A DNA stretch of 64,000 nt from Nocardioides gansuensis (GTDB taxonomy: Bacteria; Actinomycetota; Actinomycetes; Propionibacteriales; Nocardioidaceae): NCBI RefSeq assembly GCF_003076135.1, contig NZ_QDGZ01000011.1, positions 57,754 through 121,753 on the forward strand, read 5' to 3'. Of the stretch, positions 25,382 to 33,120 are shown piece by piece. The translations under genes were made by a program, and so were the position numbers. Numbering within the stretch: position 1 is the first letter of the stretch; each line of letters starts with the position of its first letter. The notes under the pieces are model-generated. The model was not told the DNA's origin, made no database searches, and saw nothing but the letters and a program-made list of their open reading frames with translations.

Positions 25382-26509
25382 ATGGCCCGTGGACTGACCG
25401 CTGCGCGTGTACGCCAGGACGTCGACGTCGTCGCGCGCGCCGGTCTCGACCTGGACACCTTCCTCGAGGAGGCGGTCGCCTCCGTGGCCCGTGCGGTGCC
25501 GTGGGTGAGCGCCTGCATCGCGACCCACGACCCGAGCACGCACCTGCTGACCAGCGCCCGCAAGTACGGCGACCTCCGCGACCAGAACTCCCACGACCAC
25601 GAGTTCGGCCTGATCGAGTACGGCACGGTCGAGCCGACCGGCTTCACCGAGCTCGCGAAGGCCGAGGTGCCGGCCGCCGGTGTGCACCTGGTCACCGACG
25701 GCGACATCGAGCGGTCCTTCCGTGTCCGCACGTTCATGAAGCCGCTGTTCGGCTTCTGCGACGAGGCGCGCCTCGCCTTCCGCGACGGCCGGCAGGTGTG
25801 GGGCGCGATGGCGCTGTTCCGCGGCTCCGACGACCACCCGTTCGACGCGGCCGAGATCGAGTTCCTCGCCTCCCTATCGGTCCCGTTCGCCCACGGAGTC
25901 CGCACCGGCATGCTCTCGCGGCTGGCCGACGTGCCGCCGCCCAGCCCGGTGAGCGGCCCCGCGGTCGTGATCGTCGGCGCCGACAACCAGATCGTGCAGA
26001 TGAGCCTCGGCGCCGAGGAGCGCCTCTCCGACCTGATCACCGGCGAGGCCGGCGGTGACCCACTCTGCCCGGTGGCGGCACTCATCGGCGCCGCGCGACG
26101 CTACGGCCGCGGCGAGACCACGGTCCCACCGCGCTGCCGGGTCCGGGCCCGGAGCGGGCTGTGGCTGGTCCTCCAGGCCGGACCGCTCATCTCGCGCGAC
26201 GGGCGCGAGGGCGACGTCGTGATCACGATCGAGGAGGCCCGGCCGCCGGAGATCGTGGCGCTCGTCGTCGCGGCGTTCGGGCTCACGCCCCGCGAGCGCG
26301 ACGTCACCCAGCTGGTGCTGCAGGGGGTCGACACCAAGGAGATCGCGGCGACGCTGAACCTGTCGTCGTACACCGTGCAGGACCACCTCAAGTCGGTCTT
26401 CGAGAAGGCCGACGTCCGCTCGAGACGCGAGCTGATCTCCCGGGTCTACTTCGACCAGTACGTGCCGCGGATGGGCGCCGAGCTGTCGCCATCCGGCTGG
26501 TTCGCCTGA
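25382..26509 (+). CDS. LuxR-type regulator with GAF-like sensor
   Basis: 375 residues. The N-terminal region (about 20-185) looks like a GAF sensor (TFLEEAVASVARAVPWVSAC; EARLAFRDGRQVWGAMALFR). A middle segment may be PAS-like. The C-terminal LuxR helix-turn-helix (about 300-358) is clear: LTPRERDVTQLVLQG, KEIAATLNLSSYTVQDHLKS. No phosphoreceiver domain, so it probably responds to a bound small molecule. It is divergent from the PIG-L/flavin oxidoreductase operon, with a palindrome between them. Confidence 0.88.
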   Translation: MARGLTAARVRQDVDVVARAGLDLDTFLEEAVASVARAVPWVSACIATHDPSTHLLTSARKYGDLRDQNSHDHEFGLIEYGTVEPTGFTELAKAEVPAAGVHLVTDGDIERSFRVRTFMKPLFGFCDEARLAFRDGRQVWGAMALFRGSDDHPFDAAEIEFLASLSVPFAHGVRTGMLSRLADVPPPSPVSGPAVVIVGADNQIVQMSLGAEERLSDLITGEAGGDPLCPVAALIGAARRYGRGETTVPPRCRVRARSGLWLVLQAGPLISRDGREGDVVITIEEARPPEIVALVVAAFGLTPRERDVTQLVLQGVDTKEIAATLNLSSYTVQDHLKSVFEKADVRSRRELISRVYFDQYVPRMGAELSPSGWFA

Positions 26510-26543
26510 TTGCCTGCCTGCGGCGGCCCCTAGGATCCCGCCC

Positions 26544-27320
26544 ATGGACATCACCGGAGCTTCCGCCATCGTCACGGGAGGCGCGTCGGGCATCGGCGCG
26601 GCCATCGCCCGCGCGCTGGCCGCCACGGGTGCGACGGTTGTCGTGGCCGACCTGCAGGACGACAAGGGCGCGGCCCTCGCCGAGGAGATCGGCGGCGCGT
26701 TCGTGCACGTCGACGTCACCGACACCGAGCAGATCAAGGAGGCGGTGGCGGTCGCCGCCGAGCTGGGCCCGCTGCGTGCCCTGGCCAACTCGGCCGGCAT
26801 CGGCTGGGCGCAGCGCACCATCGGCCGGGACGGCAGCTTCGACTCCGCCCACGACCTGGGCGCCTTCACCAAGGTCGTCGCGATCAACCTGATCGGCACG
26901 TTCGACTGCATCCGCCTCGCCGCGACGCAGATGTCGACCAACGAGCCGGACGACGACGGGCAGCGCGGTGCGATCGTCAACATGGCGTCGGTCGCCGCCT
27001 TCGACGGCCAGATCGGCCAGGCGTCGTACTCCGCCTCGAAGGGCGGCGTCGTCGGCCTGACCCTCCCGGTCGCCCGCGACCTCGCCGCGTCGGGCATCCG
27101 CGTCAACACGGTGGCGCCGGGCCTGATCGACACCCCGATCTACGACGGGTTCCCCAACCCCGAGGAGTTCAAGGCCAACCTCGGCCAGAACGTGCTCTTC
27201 CCCAAGCGCCTCGGCCGCCCCGAGGAGCTGGCCAGCATGGCGGTCGAGTGCATCACCAACTCGTACATGAACGGCGAGACGATCCGCGTCGACGGCGGCA
27301 TCCGGATGCCTCCCAAGTAG
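26544..27320 (+). CDS. SDR oxidoreductase (HSD10/3-hydroxyacyl-CoA dehydrogenase-like)
   Basis: 258 residues. NAD(H) site TGGASGIG (12-19), NSAG, and catalytic Ser-Tyr-Lys in NMASVAAF and SYSASKGG. The inserted loop after the active site (TPIYDGFPNPEEFKANLGQN) and ending MNGETIRVDGGIRMPPK closely follow the human HSD17B10-like group, which oxidises 3-hydroxyacyl-CoAs. A role in fatty-acid or branched-chain degradation is therefore likely. It lies 34 bases after the LuxR gene on the same strand. A hairpin terminator follows at 27342. Confidence 0.9.
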   Translation: MDITGASAIVTGGASGIGAAIARALAATGATVVVADLQDDKGAALAEEIGGAFVHVDVTDTEQIKEAVAVAAELGPLRALANSAGIGWAQRTIGRDGSFDSAHDLGAFTKVVAINLIGTFDCIRLAATQMSTNEPDDDGQRGAIVNMASVAAFDGQIGQASYSASKGGVVGLTLPVARDLAASGIRVNTVAPGLIDTPIYDGFPNPEEFKANLGQNVLFPKRLGRPEELASMAVECITNSYMNGETIRVDGGIRMPPK

Positions 27321-27341
27321 ACGAGACCAGTCGATCCGGCA

Positions 27342-27371
27342 AAGGCCCCGCCCAGCTCCGGGAGGGGCCTT
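27342..27371 (+). terminator. Hairpin terminator after the SDR gene
   Basis: AAGGCCCC (27342-27349) pairs with GGGGCCTT (27364-27371) around a 14-base loop, followed by a T-containing tail. It lies 21 bases after the SDR stop and 15 bases before the next start. Confidence 0.65.
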
Positions 27372-27386
27372 AGCCTTGTCCGGGTC

Positions 27387-28529
27387 ATGAGAGTCTCGGT
27401 CCCGTTCGCGTTGCTGTCCGTCGTCGCCGCAGTCCTCCTCCCGGTGGCCCAGGCGGTGCCCGCGGGCGCAGAGGCCGCGGGGCCGTGCGTGCGGACGCTC
27501 TCGGGATCCGGCAAGCCGATCGCGCCGGAGACGACGCCGACCACCCCGCCGGCGTACACGTGGACGACCGCAGCGATCACGGCGCCTGCGTCTTCCGACG
27601 TGGAGGACCTCGACGTCACCTTCGACATCACCCACCCGGCCGGGAAGGACGTCGCGGTCAGGCTCACCCGGCTCGTCGGCACATCGGTCACCCACTCGAT
27701 CCAGCTCCAGGCGCGGCTGACGACCGATACCAGTGCGCAGGTGCGCCCGCTCAGGTGGGACGACGAGGCCACGGCGGTCTACACGGCGACGTCGCCGGCC
27801 GGTGACTACCGGCCAGCGACGGCACTGTCCGCGTTCGACGGGCAAGCTGCGGGGGCGACTTGGCGCCTGGACGTCGCCAACTACGCGAACGTCACGGGTC
27901 AGCTCAACTCCTGGTCGATCACGATCGCCTTCACCCAGTGCGACGCCGACGGCGACGGCGTCGAGGAGCACGGCGACAACTGCCGCGGGGTGGCCAACGC
28001 CGACCAGGCCGACGCCGACGGTGACGGCGTGGGCGACGCCTGCGACGGCGACCCGGACGGCGACGGCGTCGCGGGCGCAGCGGACAACTGCCCATCGATG
28101 CCCAACCCCTACCAGCTGGACACCGATGCGGACGGCATGGGCGAGGAGTGCGATCCGGACGACGACGCCGACGCGAAGCCCGACACGACCGACGCCTGCC
28201 AGTCCGTCGCCAGCACGACGGCGTCGGGCTGCCCTGCGTTCGACCGCACCGTCAAGCTCAGCCACGAGGTCCGGCGCCACCGGTTCCAGGGCCGCATCCT
28301 CTCCGACCAGCGGGGCTGCGCCAGCCATATCGAGGTGACCATCTGGCGCACGAAGAAGGGCCGGGACGCGCGGATCTCCCTGATCGACACCGACGACCGC
28401 GGCCGCTTCCGCACCCGTGCGCCGAGGCTGCGCGGCAAGTTCTACGTGAAGGTGCCCCACCAGGTCGTGCTCGGCGTCGCGGAGTGCGCCTCGGACCGCT
28501 CGCAGTCCGTGCGCGTGCGGCGCCGCTGA
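27387..28529 (+). CDS. Secreted protein with P-domain and thrombospondin type 3 repeats
   Basis: 380 residues with a Sec signal peptide (cleavage near residue 28-32). Residues about 45-178 resemble the proprotein convertase P-domain, a jelly-roll (VEDLDVTFDITHPAGKDVAV ... ATWRLDVANYANVTGQLNSW). Residues about 186-270 are Asp-rich calcium-binding type 3 repeats (DADGDGVEEHGDNC, DADGDGVGDACD, NCPSMPNPYQLDTDADGMG). A strand-rich C-terminal domain follows. No protease domain is present, so it is likely a structural or adhesive surface protein. Function unknown. Confidence 0.8.
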   Translation: MRVSVPFALLSVVAAVLLPVAQAVPAGAEAAGPCVRTLSGSGKPIAPETTPTTPPAYTWTTAAITAPASSDVEDLDVTFDITHPAGKDVAVRLTRLVGTSVTHSIQLQARLTTDTSAQVRPLRWDDEATAVYTATSPAGDYRPATALSAFDGQAAGATWRLDVANYANVTGQLNSWSITIAFTQCDADGDGVEEHGDNCRGVANADQADADGDGVGDACDGDPDGDGVAGAADNCPSMPNPYQLDTDADGMGEECDPDDDADAKPDTTDACQSVASTTASGCPAFDRTVKLSHEVRRHRFQGRILSDQRGCASHIEVTIWRTKKGRDARISLIDTDDRGRFRTRAPRLRGKFYVKVPHQVVLGVAECASDRSQSVRVRRR

Positions 28530-28530
28530 C

Positions 28531-28598
28531 GGGATACTCCGTGACGAAGGGACCCTCGCGAGCGGCCTCGCGGGTGCCGATCGTCACGGAGCTATCCC
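28531..28598 (+). terminator. Long stem-loop between the P-domain gene and hflX
   Basis: The outer arms GGGATA.CTCCGTGACGA and TCGTCACGGAGCTATCCC pair with one bulged base, and an inner GACCCTCGCGA / TCGCGGGT pair continues the stem. It starts one base after the stop. A terminator is the simplest reading. An alternative is an RNA leader for hflX. Confidence 0.7.
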
Positions 28599-28653
28599 AC
28601 GGGCGGGTTAACCGCTCGCCGTGCCAGCGGAGCCGCCGTACTCTGGAAGCCAT

Positions 28654-30198
28654 ATGACGAACGCACATGAGCACCGCCCCGAGCTGCCGGCCCTCGGTGA
28701 GGCCGAGCTGGGGCTCGCCGAGGCCCTCGCCGCGACCCGCGGTTGGGACGACGACGACGCCGAGTGGGACAGCGCCGACGGGGACCTGACCGACGACGTG
28801 GTCTCGGTCGACGGCCCGGACCCCGAGGAGGACCTCACCGCCGGCGCTCAGGAACTGGCTGAGCGCCACGCGCTGCGCCGCGTCTCCGGCCTGCGCACCG
28901 AGCTCGAGGACATCACCGAGGTCGAGTACCGCGAGCTGCGCCTGGAGAAGGTCGTGCTCGTCGGGGTCTGGACCGAGGGCACCGTGACCGACGCCGACAA
29001 CTCGATGGCCGAGCTCGCGCTGCTCGCCGAGACCGCCGGCTCCGAGGTGCTCGAGGCCGTCTACCAGCGACGCAGCAAGCCCGACCCCGCGACGTACATC
29101 GGACGCGGCAAGGTCGACGCGATCCGCGAGATCGTGCAGGCGACCGGCGCCGACACCGTCATCCTCGACGGCGAGCTGGCGCCGAGCCAGCTGCGCAACC
29201 TCGAGGACCGGCTGGGCGTCAAGGCCGTCGACCGCACCGCGCTGATCCTCGACATCTTCGCGCAGCACGCGAAGAGCAAGGAGGGCCAGGCGCAGGTCGA
29301 GCTGGCGCAGCTCAGCTACATGAAGCAGCGCCTGCGCGGCTGGGGCGGCAACCTGTCCCGCCAGGCCGGTGGCCGGGTGGCGAGCGGTGCGGGCATCGGT
29401 GGCCGTGGCCCCGGTGAGACCAAGATCGAGACCGACCGCCGCCGCATCAACACCCGCATCGCCAGGCTCCGGCGCGAGCTGAAGGAGATGAAGGGCACCC
29501 GCGACACCAAGCGGGCCGAGCGCCGGCGCAACCACATCCCGAGTGTCGCCATCGCGGGCTACACCAACGCCGGCAAGTCGTCGCTGCTCAACCGCCTCAC
29601 CGATGCCGGCGTGCTCATCGAGGACGCACTCTTCGCGACGCTCGACCCGACGACGCGGCGTACGACGACGGGTGACGGCCGCGTCTTCACGATGACCGAC
29701 ACGGTCGGCTTCGTGCGCCACCTGCCACACCAGCTGGTCGAGGCCTTCCGGTCCACCCTGGAGGAGGTCGGCGACGCCGACTTGATCCTGCACGTCGTCG
29801 ACGGCTCCCACCCCGACCCCGAGGGCCAGCTGGCCGCGGTGCGCGAGGTGCTCGCCGACATCGACGCCGGCAAGGTGCCCGAGCTCGTCGTGATCAACAA
29901 GGCCGACGCCGCCGACCCGCTCGTGATCGGCCGGCTGCGCTCGCGCGAGCCGCACAGCGTGGTGGTCTCGGCCCGCACCGGTGAGGGCATCCCGGAGCTG
30001 ATGGAGGCCATCGAGAAGGACCTGCCACGACCCGGGGTCGTCTTCGAGGCGCTGCTGCCCTACGAGCGGGGCGACCTGATCAACCGCCTCCACCAGGAGG
30101 GCGAGATCGCCGCGATGGAGCACACCGCCGACGGCACGCGGATCTCCGGACGGGCGCACGCCGACCTCGCGGGCGAGCTGGCGGCGTACTCCGTCTGA
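28654..30198 (+). CDS. hflX: Ribosome-associated GTPase HflX
   Basis: 514 residues from ATG 28654 (GGAAG six bases upstream). An acidic actinobacterial N-terminal extension of about 70 residues is followed by the HflX N-domain (EVLEAVYQRRSKPDPATYIG RGKVD region), the Gly-rich linker GGRGPGETKIE, a coiled-coil segment rich in Arg, and the G domain: GYTNAGKSS (G1), DTVGFVRHLP (G3) and NKAD (G4). HflX splits stalled or heat-damaged ribosomes. Its place after dapF matches other actinobacteria. Confidence 0.95.
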   Translation: MTNAHEHRPELPALGEAELGLAEALAATRGWDDDDAEWDSADGDLTDDVVSVDGPDPEEDLTAGAQELAERHALRRVSGLRTELEDITEVEYRELRLEKVVLVGVWTEGTVTDADNSMAELALLAETAGSEVLEAVYQRRSKPDPATYIGRGKVDAIREIVQATGADTVILDGELAPSQLRNLEDRLGVKAVDRTALILDIFAQHAKSKEGQAQVELAQLSYMKQRLRGWGGNLSRQAGGRVASGAGIGGRGPGETKIETDRRRINTRIARLRRELKEMKGTRDTKRAERRRNHIPSVAIAGYTNAGKSSLLNRLTDAGVLIEDALFATLDPTTRRTTTGDGRVFTMTDTVGFVRHLPHQLVEAFRSTLEEVGDADLILHVVDGSHPDPEGQLAAVREVLADIDAGKVPELVVINKADAADPLVIGRLRSREPHSVVVSARTGEGIPELMEAIEKDLPRPGVVFEALLPYERGDLINRLHQEGEIAAMEHTADGTRISGRAHADLAGELAAYSV

Positions 30199-30240
30199 AG
30201 CTGCCACCCCTCGCCGCGGCGGGGGACTGCCATCCCGCGC

Positions 30241-30357
30241 GGACCGGCAAACCTGCCCCTCGTGCTAAGCGAACCGGGGGATGACGGCGGCGTCATCGCC
30301 GCCGCGCGGCTGGTCAGCAGCTCGGTCCCCGCGCCCTTCACGGGCGACCGGGGCTGA
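30241..30357 (+). pseudogene. 3' fragment of a ROK-family regulator
   Basis: From about 30253 the + frame reads PLVLSEPGDDGGVIAAARLV and then SSSVPAPFTGDRG before TGA 30355-30357. This is nearly the C-terminus of the intact ROK protein ending at 37493 (PIVLSELGDDGGVIGAARLI, SSSVYAPFDGDRS). Nucleotide similarity extends a little upstream (GACCGGCAA.CCTGCCC) with one extra A that shifts the frame. The rest of the gene is missing. It is a relic of a second ROK gene. Confidence 0.8.
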
Positions 30358-30461
30358 GCCCGCGCGTGTCCCCGGGCGCTGTCCGCTGCCTTCCCACTAT
30401 CGCCAGCAGACTCGCAACATGAGTCGAGATCCTTGGAACTTTTGATTGACACGTGGCATAA

Positions 30462-30613
30462 GTCGCCTACGTCCGACGAGCGCAGGATCTCGTCGGCTCG
30501 CCGCAACACGGCAACCTCGCGCTTGGCTCGCGGATCTCGGCGATCTCGTCGCTGGTTTTGCTGGCCTTCACGCCGCCGTCGACCTCGACCTGACGCACCC
30601 ACTTGCGCAGCGA
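30462..30613 (-). pseudogene. Fragment of IS3-family OrfA transposase, frameshifted
   Basis: The minus strand reads SLRKWVRQVEVDGGVKASK then TSDEIAEIRE in one frame (30613-30527), and continues RAKREVAVLRRADEILRSSD in another. Together this is the OrfA pattern LRKWVRQAEVD...EELAEIRRLKRE...LRRANEIL of IS3 elements. N-terminal helix-turn-helix, OrfB and clear terminal repeats are absent. It is a decayed remnant. Confidence 0.75.
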
Positions 30614-30731
30614 CGCCGGTGGGGTGGGTGATACCAGCTTCCCAGGCGAGGACTGTCTGCGCGGAACCGGTGACGTGGAAGAGCTCGCCAGGGGCATCGC
30701 TGTCGCTGGGTGAGGGGCGGTCAGGACTGGC

Positions 30732-31784
30732 TTAGCCGACTTGCACGACGGTTTTGATGCCGGCGTGGAAGCGGTCGTAGGCGCGGTAGGTGCCGGGTCG
30801 GGTGAAGACCAGGGAGAAGGTCGTGCGGTCCACGGACGGGTCGGCGGACAGCACACCTGACCGGACTGTCCCGGTGCCGTCCCAACGGCGGCCGCGCGGC
30901 ACGGCAGGCGCGGTGTCGGTGGCCGTCGTGTCGGCCAGGTGTGGCGGGTGGTCCAGACCGAGCTCGACCGTGTGGGGGGAGCGGTCGTCCACGCGCCAGG
31001 TGACGGCGCCGCCGACCGGGACGCGGACCGCCCCCGGGACGGCGGTCAGGACCTCGGCGGCACTCCCGGCCGGCTGGGGGCCCAGGAGGACGACCGGACG
31101 CCCCGGGCCGGACGTGGTGTGCGGGACGACCTGCTGTCGTGCCGCGGCGACCTCCGCCGGTGGCAGGGGAGCAGCGGTGGTCGGGTCCTCGACGACCTCG
31201 ATGTCGACGTACATGTCGGGGTGGACGGTGCAGGTGAAGCGGTAGGTGCCGGGAGGCAGGTCGGGGGCGAGCGGGAGCTCTCTGGTCTCCCCGGGCAGGA
31301 GGGCACCGAGGGAGAAGTAGGAGCGGCCGTCGTAGGCGGAGGGGCCCTCGACCGGCGGGATCGGGCAGCCGCCGGTCGCGCGCGCCGGGTCGCCGCCGCG
31401 GCACATGCCCCAGGAGCCCGGGTTGGGGAGGTGCCCGCGACCGGCGGCGACGAAGAGGGGTGGCGGGGAGTCGGCGGGTGCGCTGGTGAAGAGGTGGTGC
31501 ACCGGGGACTCGTCGTCCCCACCGTGGCCGGGATTGCCGCTGTGCAGCACGACCACGTCGCCCGGCCGGGCCTGGACGGTCACCGGGCGCAGGTCGACGA
31601 CGTCCGCGCTGCCCTGGTCGAGCAGTACGTCTCGCCGCTGCGAACCGTCGTCGGGTGCCGGCCCGGAGCGGCCGCCGCCCTCGGGCGTGCAGGCCGCGAG
31701 GCCCGCCGAGAGCAGCAGCGCGACGACCAGCAAGCGGGGCCGGGCGGGGAGGCTCCCCGCCCGGCCGCGTGCAGGAAGGGTCAC
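30732..31784 (-). CDS. Lipoprotein with cupredoxin-like domains
   Basis: 350 residues from GTG 31784, overlapping the ThuA stop (GTGA). The signal peptide ends LSAGLAAC, Cys32 lipidated. The first domain (about 45-210) resembles a blue-copper protein: VTVQARPGDVVVLHSGNPGH early and YRFTCTVHPDMYVDIEV late, where Cys, His and Met spaced C-x2-H-x2-M fit a type 1 copper site. The second domain (about 235-350) has the fold pattern but lacks the Cys. It is third in an operon with a sugar dehydrogenase and a ThuA protein, so it might accept electrons from them outside the membrane (inference). Confidence 0.75.
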   Translation of the reverse strand: MTLPARGRAGSLPARPRLLVVALLLSAGLAACTPEGGGRSGPAPDDGSQRRDVLLDQGSADVVDLRPVTVQARPGDVVVLHSGNPGHGGDDESPVHHLFTSAPADSPPPLFVAAGRGHLPNPGSWGMCRGGDPARATGGCPIPPVEGPSAYDGRSYFSLGALLPGETRELPLAPDLPPGTYRFTCTVHPDMYVDIEVVEDPTTAAPLPPAEVAAARQQVVPHTTSGPGRPVVLLGPQPAGSAAEVLTAVPGAVRVPVGGAVTWRVDDRSPHTVELGLDHPPHLADTTATDTAPAVPRGRRWDGTGTVRSGVLSADPSVDRTTFSLVFTRPGTYRAYDRFHAGIKTVVQVG

Positions 31785-33079
31785 CTGCGCAGGTGCGGCG
31801 CGACGCTGATGGTGGCCGTCGTGCCGGACATCGAGGGGGCCAGCATGTTGTCGCCGGCGACCTGCAGGATGGCGCAGTGCGGGACGTCCTCGATGACGAC
31901 CTGCTCGCGTGGCGTCCCGACTCCGTTGTCGGAGCCGTAGAAGCCCCATGCCGTGGTGATGCTCAGGTCGTAGTCATCCGTGGGCAGCGCCCAGGCCAGG
32001 TCGATGGTCACGTCCGCGGTGACCGAGCGAGTCGGGCTGAGGTCGACAACCCATGTCTGGCCTCCCCAGGCGAAGTTGCCCGGGAGGCCGCCGCCCAAGG
32101 CCTGGCTGTCGGTCGTGGTGACCGCCCGGAAGTCAGAGGCTTCGTTGGTCGACCTCATGGCGGGCACGGCGCAGGGCTTGCCGATCTTCTTCCGGTCCGG
32201 AGCCGGGGGCGTCGGCCCCGCTGGCAGCGGCGCCTCGGCGTCCAGGCACGCCTGGTCGGGGCGCACCTGGGAGAGCCAGTCGATCGCTCGGACCAGCGAG
32301 AGCTGGTACTCCGGCTGGGCCCAGGTGCTCTCGTTGTGGCCCATGTTGTTGTAGAAGACCCGGCCGTCGCCGAAGCTGCGCTTCCACGCGATCGGCTGGT
32401 CGTCCTCGTAGGGCTGCGCGCCCTCCTGGATCCCGGCCGCGACCGAGGTCTCGTCGAGCGAGAGCAGCACCTCAGTGCCCGGCGCGTTCCGCGGCAGCGA
32501 GATGCCCGGGATGCCGCGGGCGCTGCGCCAGCGGTAGTACTCGTCGGCCATCTCGAAGGAGTCGCTGTGCGACCAGCCCGCCACGATCGGGTCGGTGCGG
32601 TCCTCGACGAACATCCGCGCCGGCGGAGCGCCCGCGCCGTGCGGGTGGGAGTCGAACTGTGCACCGAAGAGCTTGGTGTGCTCCGCCCAGCCGTACTCGC
32701 TGTCCAGCGCGGCGTGGATGCCCAGGTTGCCGCCGCCGCACGAGGACCAGCGGACGACGTCCTCGCGCTGCTGCTGCGTCATCGGCGCCTTGCCCGTCGT
32801 GCTGACCCACATCAGCACGTCGTACTGCCGCAGCGTCGCCATCGACAGGTCGGCCGGGTTCTCCGTCACGGTGACGTCGAACTTCCCAGTGTCCTGGGCC
32901 AGCTGGACCATGGTGGTCTCACCCGTGGTGATGCTCGGGTGGCGGAACCCGTAGGCGCCGCCCCAGACGAGCACCTTGGGTGGCTCGGCCGCCTGCGCCG
33001 GCTCGACCGGGCCGAGCACCGGCGTGAGGGCGGTGGCGACGAGCGCCGCCGCCGCGGCGAGGAGGAGTGGTCTTCGCAT
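31781..33079 (-). CDS. Secreted ThuA-domain protein
   Basis: 432 residues from ATG 33079 (CGGAG seven bases upstream) with a Sec signal peptide (cleavage after AQAAE near residue 31). The ThuA domain, a glutamine amidotransferase-like fold, covers about 35-270: VLVWGGAYGFRHPSITTGE, LRQYDVLMWVSTTG, GGGNLGIHAALDSEYGW, GDGRVFYNNMGHNESTW. A C-terminal strand-rich domain follows. ThuA proteins take part in 3-keto sugar metabolism, for example trehalose use in rhizobia. Here it sits between a sugar dehydrogenase and a cupredoxin. Confidence 0.88.
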   Translation of the reverse strand: MRRPLLLAAAAALVATALTPVLGPVEPAQAAEPPKVLVWGGAYGFRHPSITTGETTMVQLAQDTGKFDVTVTENPADLSMATLRQYDVLMWVSTTGKAPMTQQQREDVVRWSSCGGGNLGIHAALDSEYGWAEHTKLFGAQFDSHPHGAGAPPARMFVEDRTDPIVAGWSHSDSFEMADEYYRWRSARGIPGISLPRNAPGTEVLLSLDETSVAAGIQEGAQPYEDDQPIAWKRSFGDGRVFYNNMGHNESTWAQPEYQLSLVRAIDWLSQVRPDQACLDAEAPLPAGPTPPAPDRKKIGKPCAVPAMRSTNEASDFRAVTTTDSQALGGGLPGNFAWGGQTWVVDLSPTRSVTADVTIDLAWALPTDDYDLSITTAWGFYGSDNGVGTPREQVVIEDVPHCAILQVAGDNMLAPSMSGTTATISVAPHLRR

Positions 33080-33120
33080 GGTGTGCTCCGATCGGGATTG
33101 CAGGGAGGGTACGGCGGGGA

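Larger units (their letters stand above)
30199..30731. other. Gene-free junction region with decayed genes
   Basis: No intact gene. It contains a 3' remnant of a ROK regulator (30241-30357) and, on the opposite strand, a broken IS3-type transposase segment (30462-30613). The remaining bases hold no recognisable signal apart from a TTGACA near 30446. The mix of debris at the edge of the sugar island suggests past insertion and deletion. Confidence 0.7.

Noticed and set aside
30358..30461. Promoter (TTGACA near 30446) or terminal repeat of an IS element
   Set aside because: There is no -10 partner at proper distance and no matching inverted terminal repeat on the other side of the transposase fragment.
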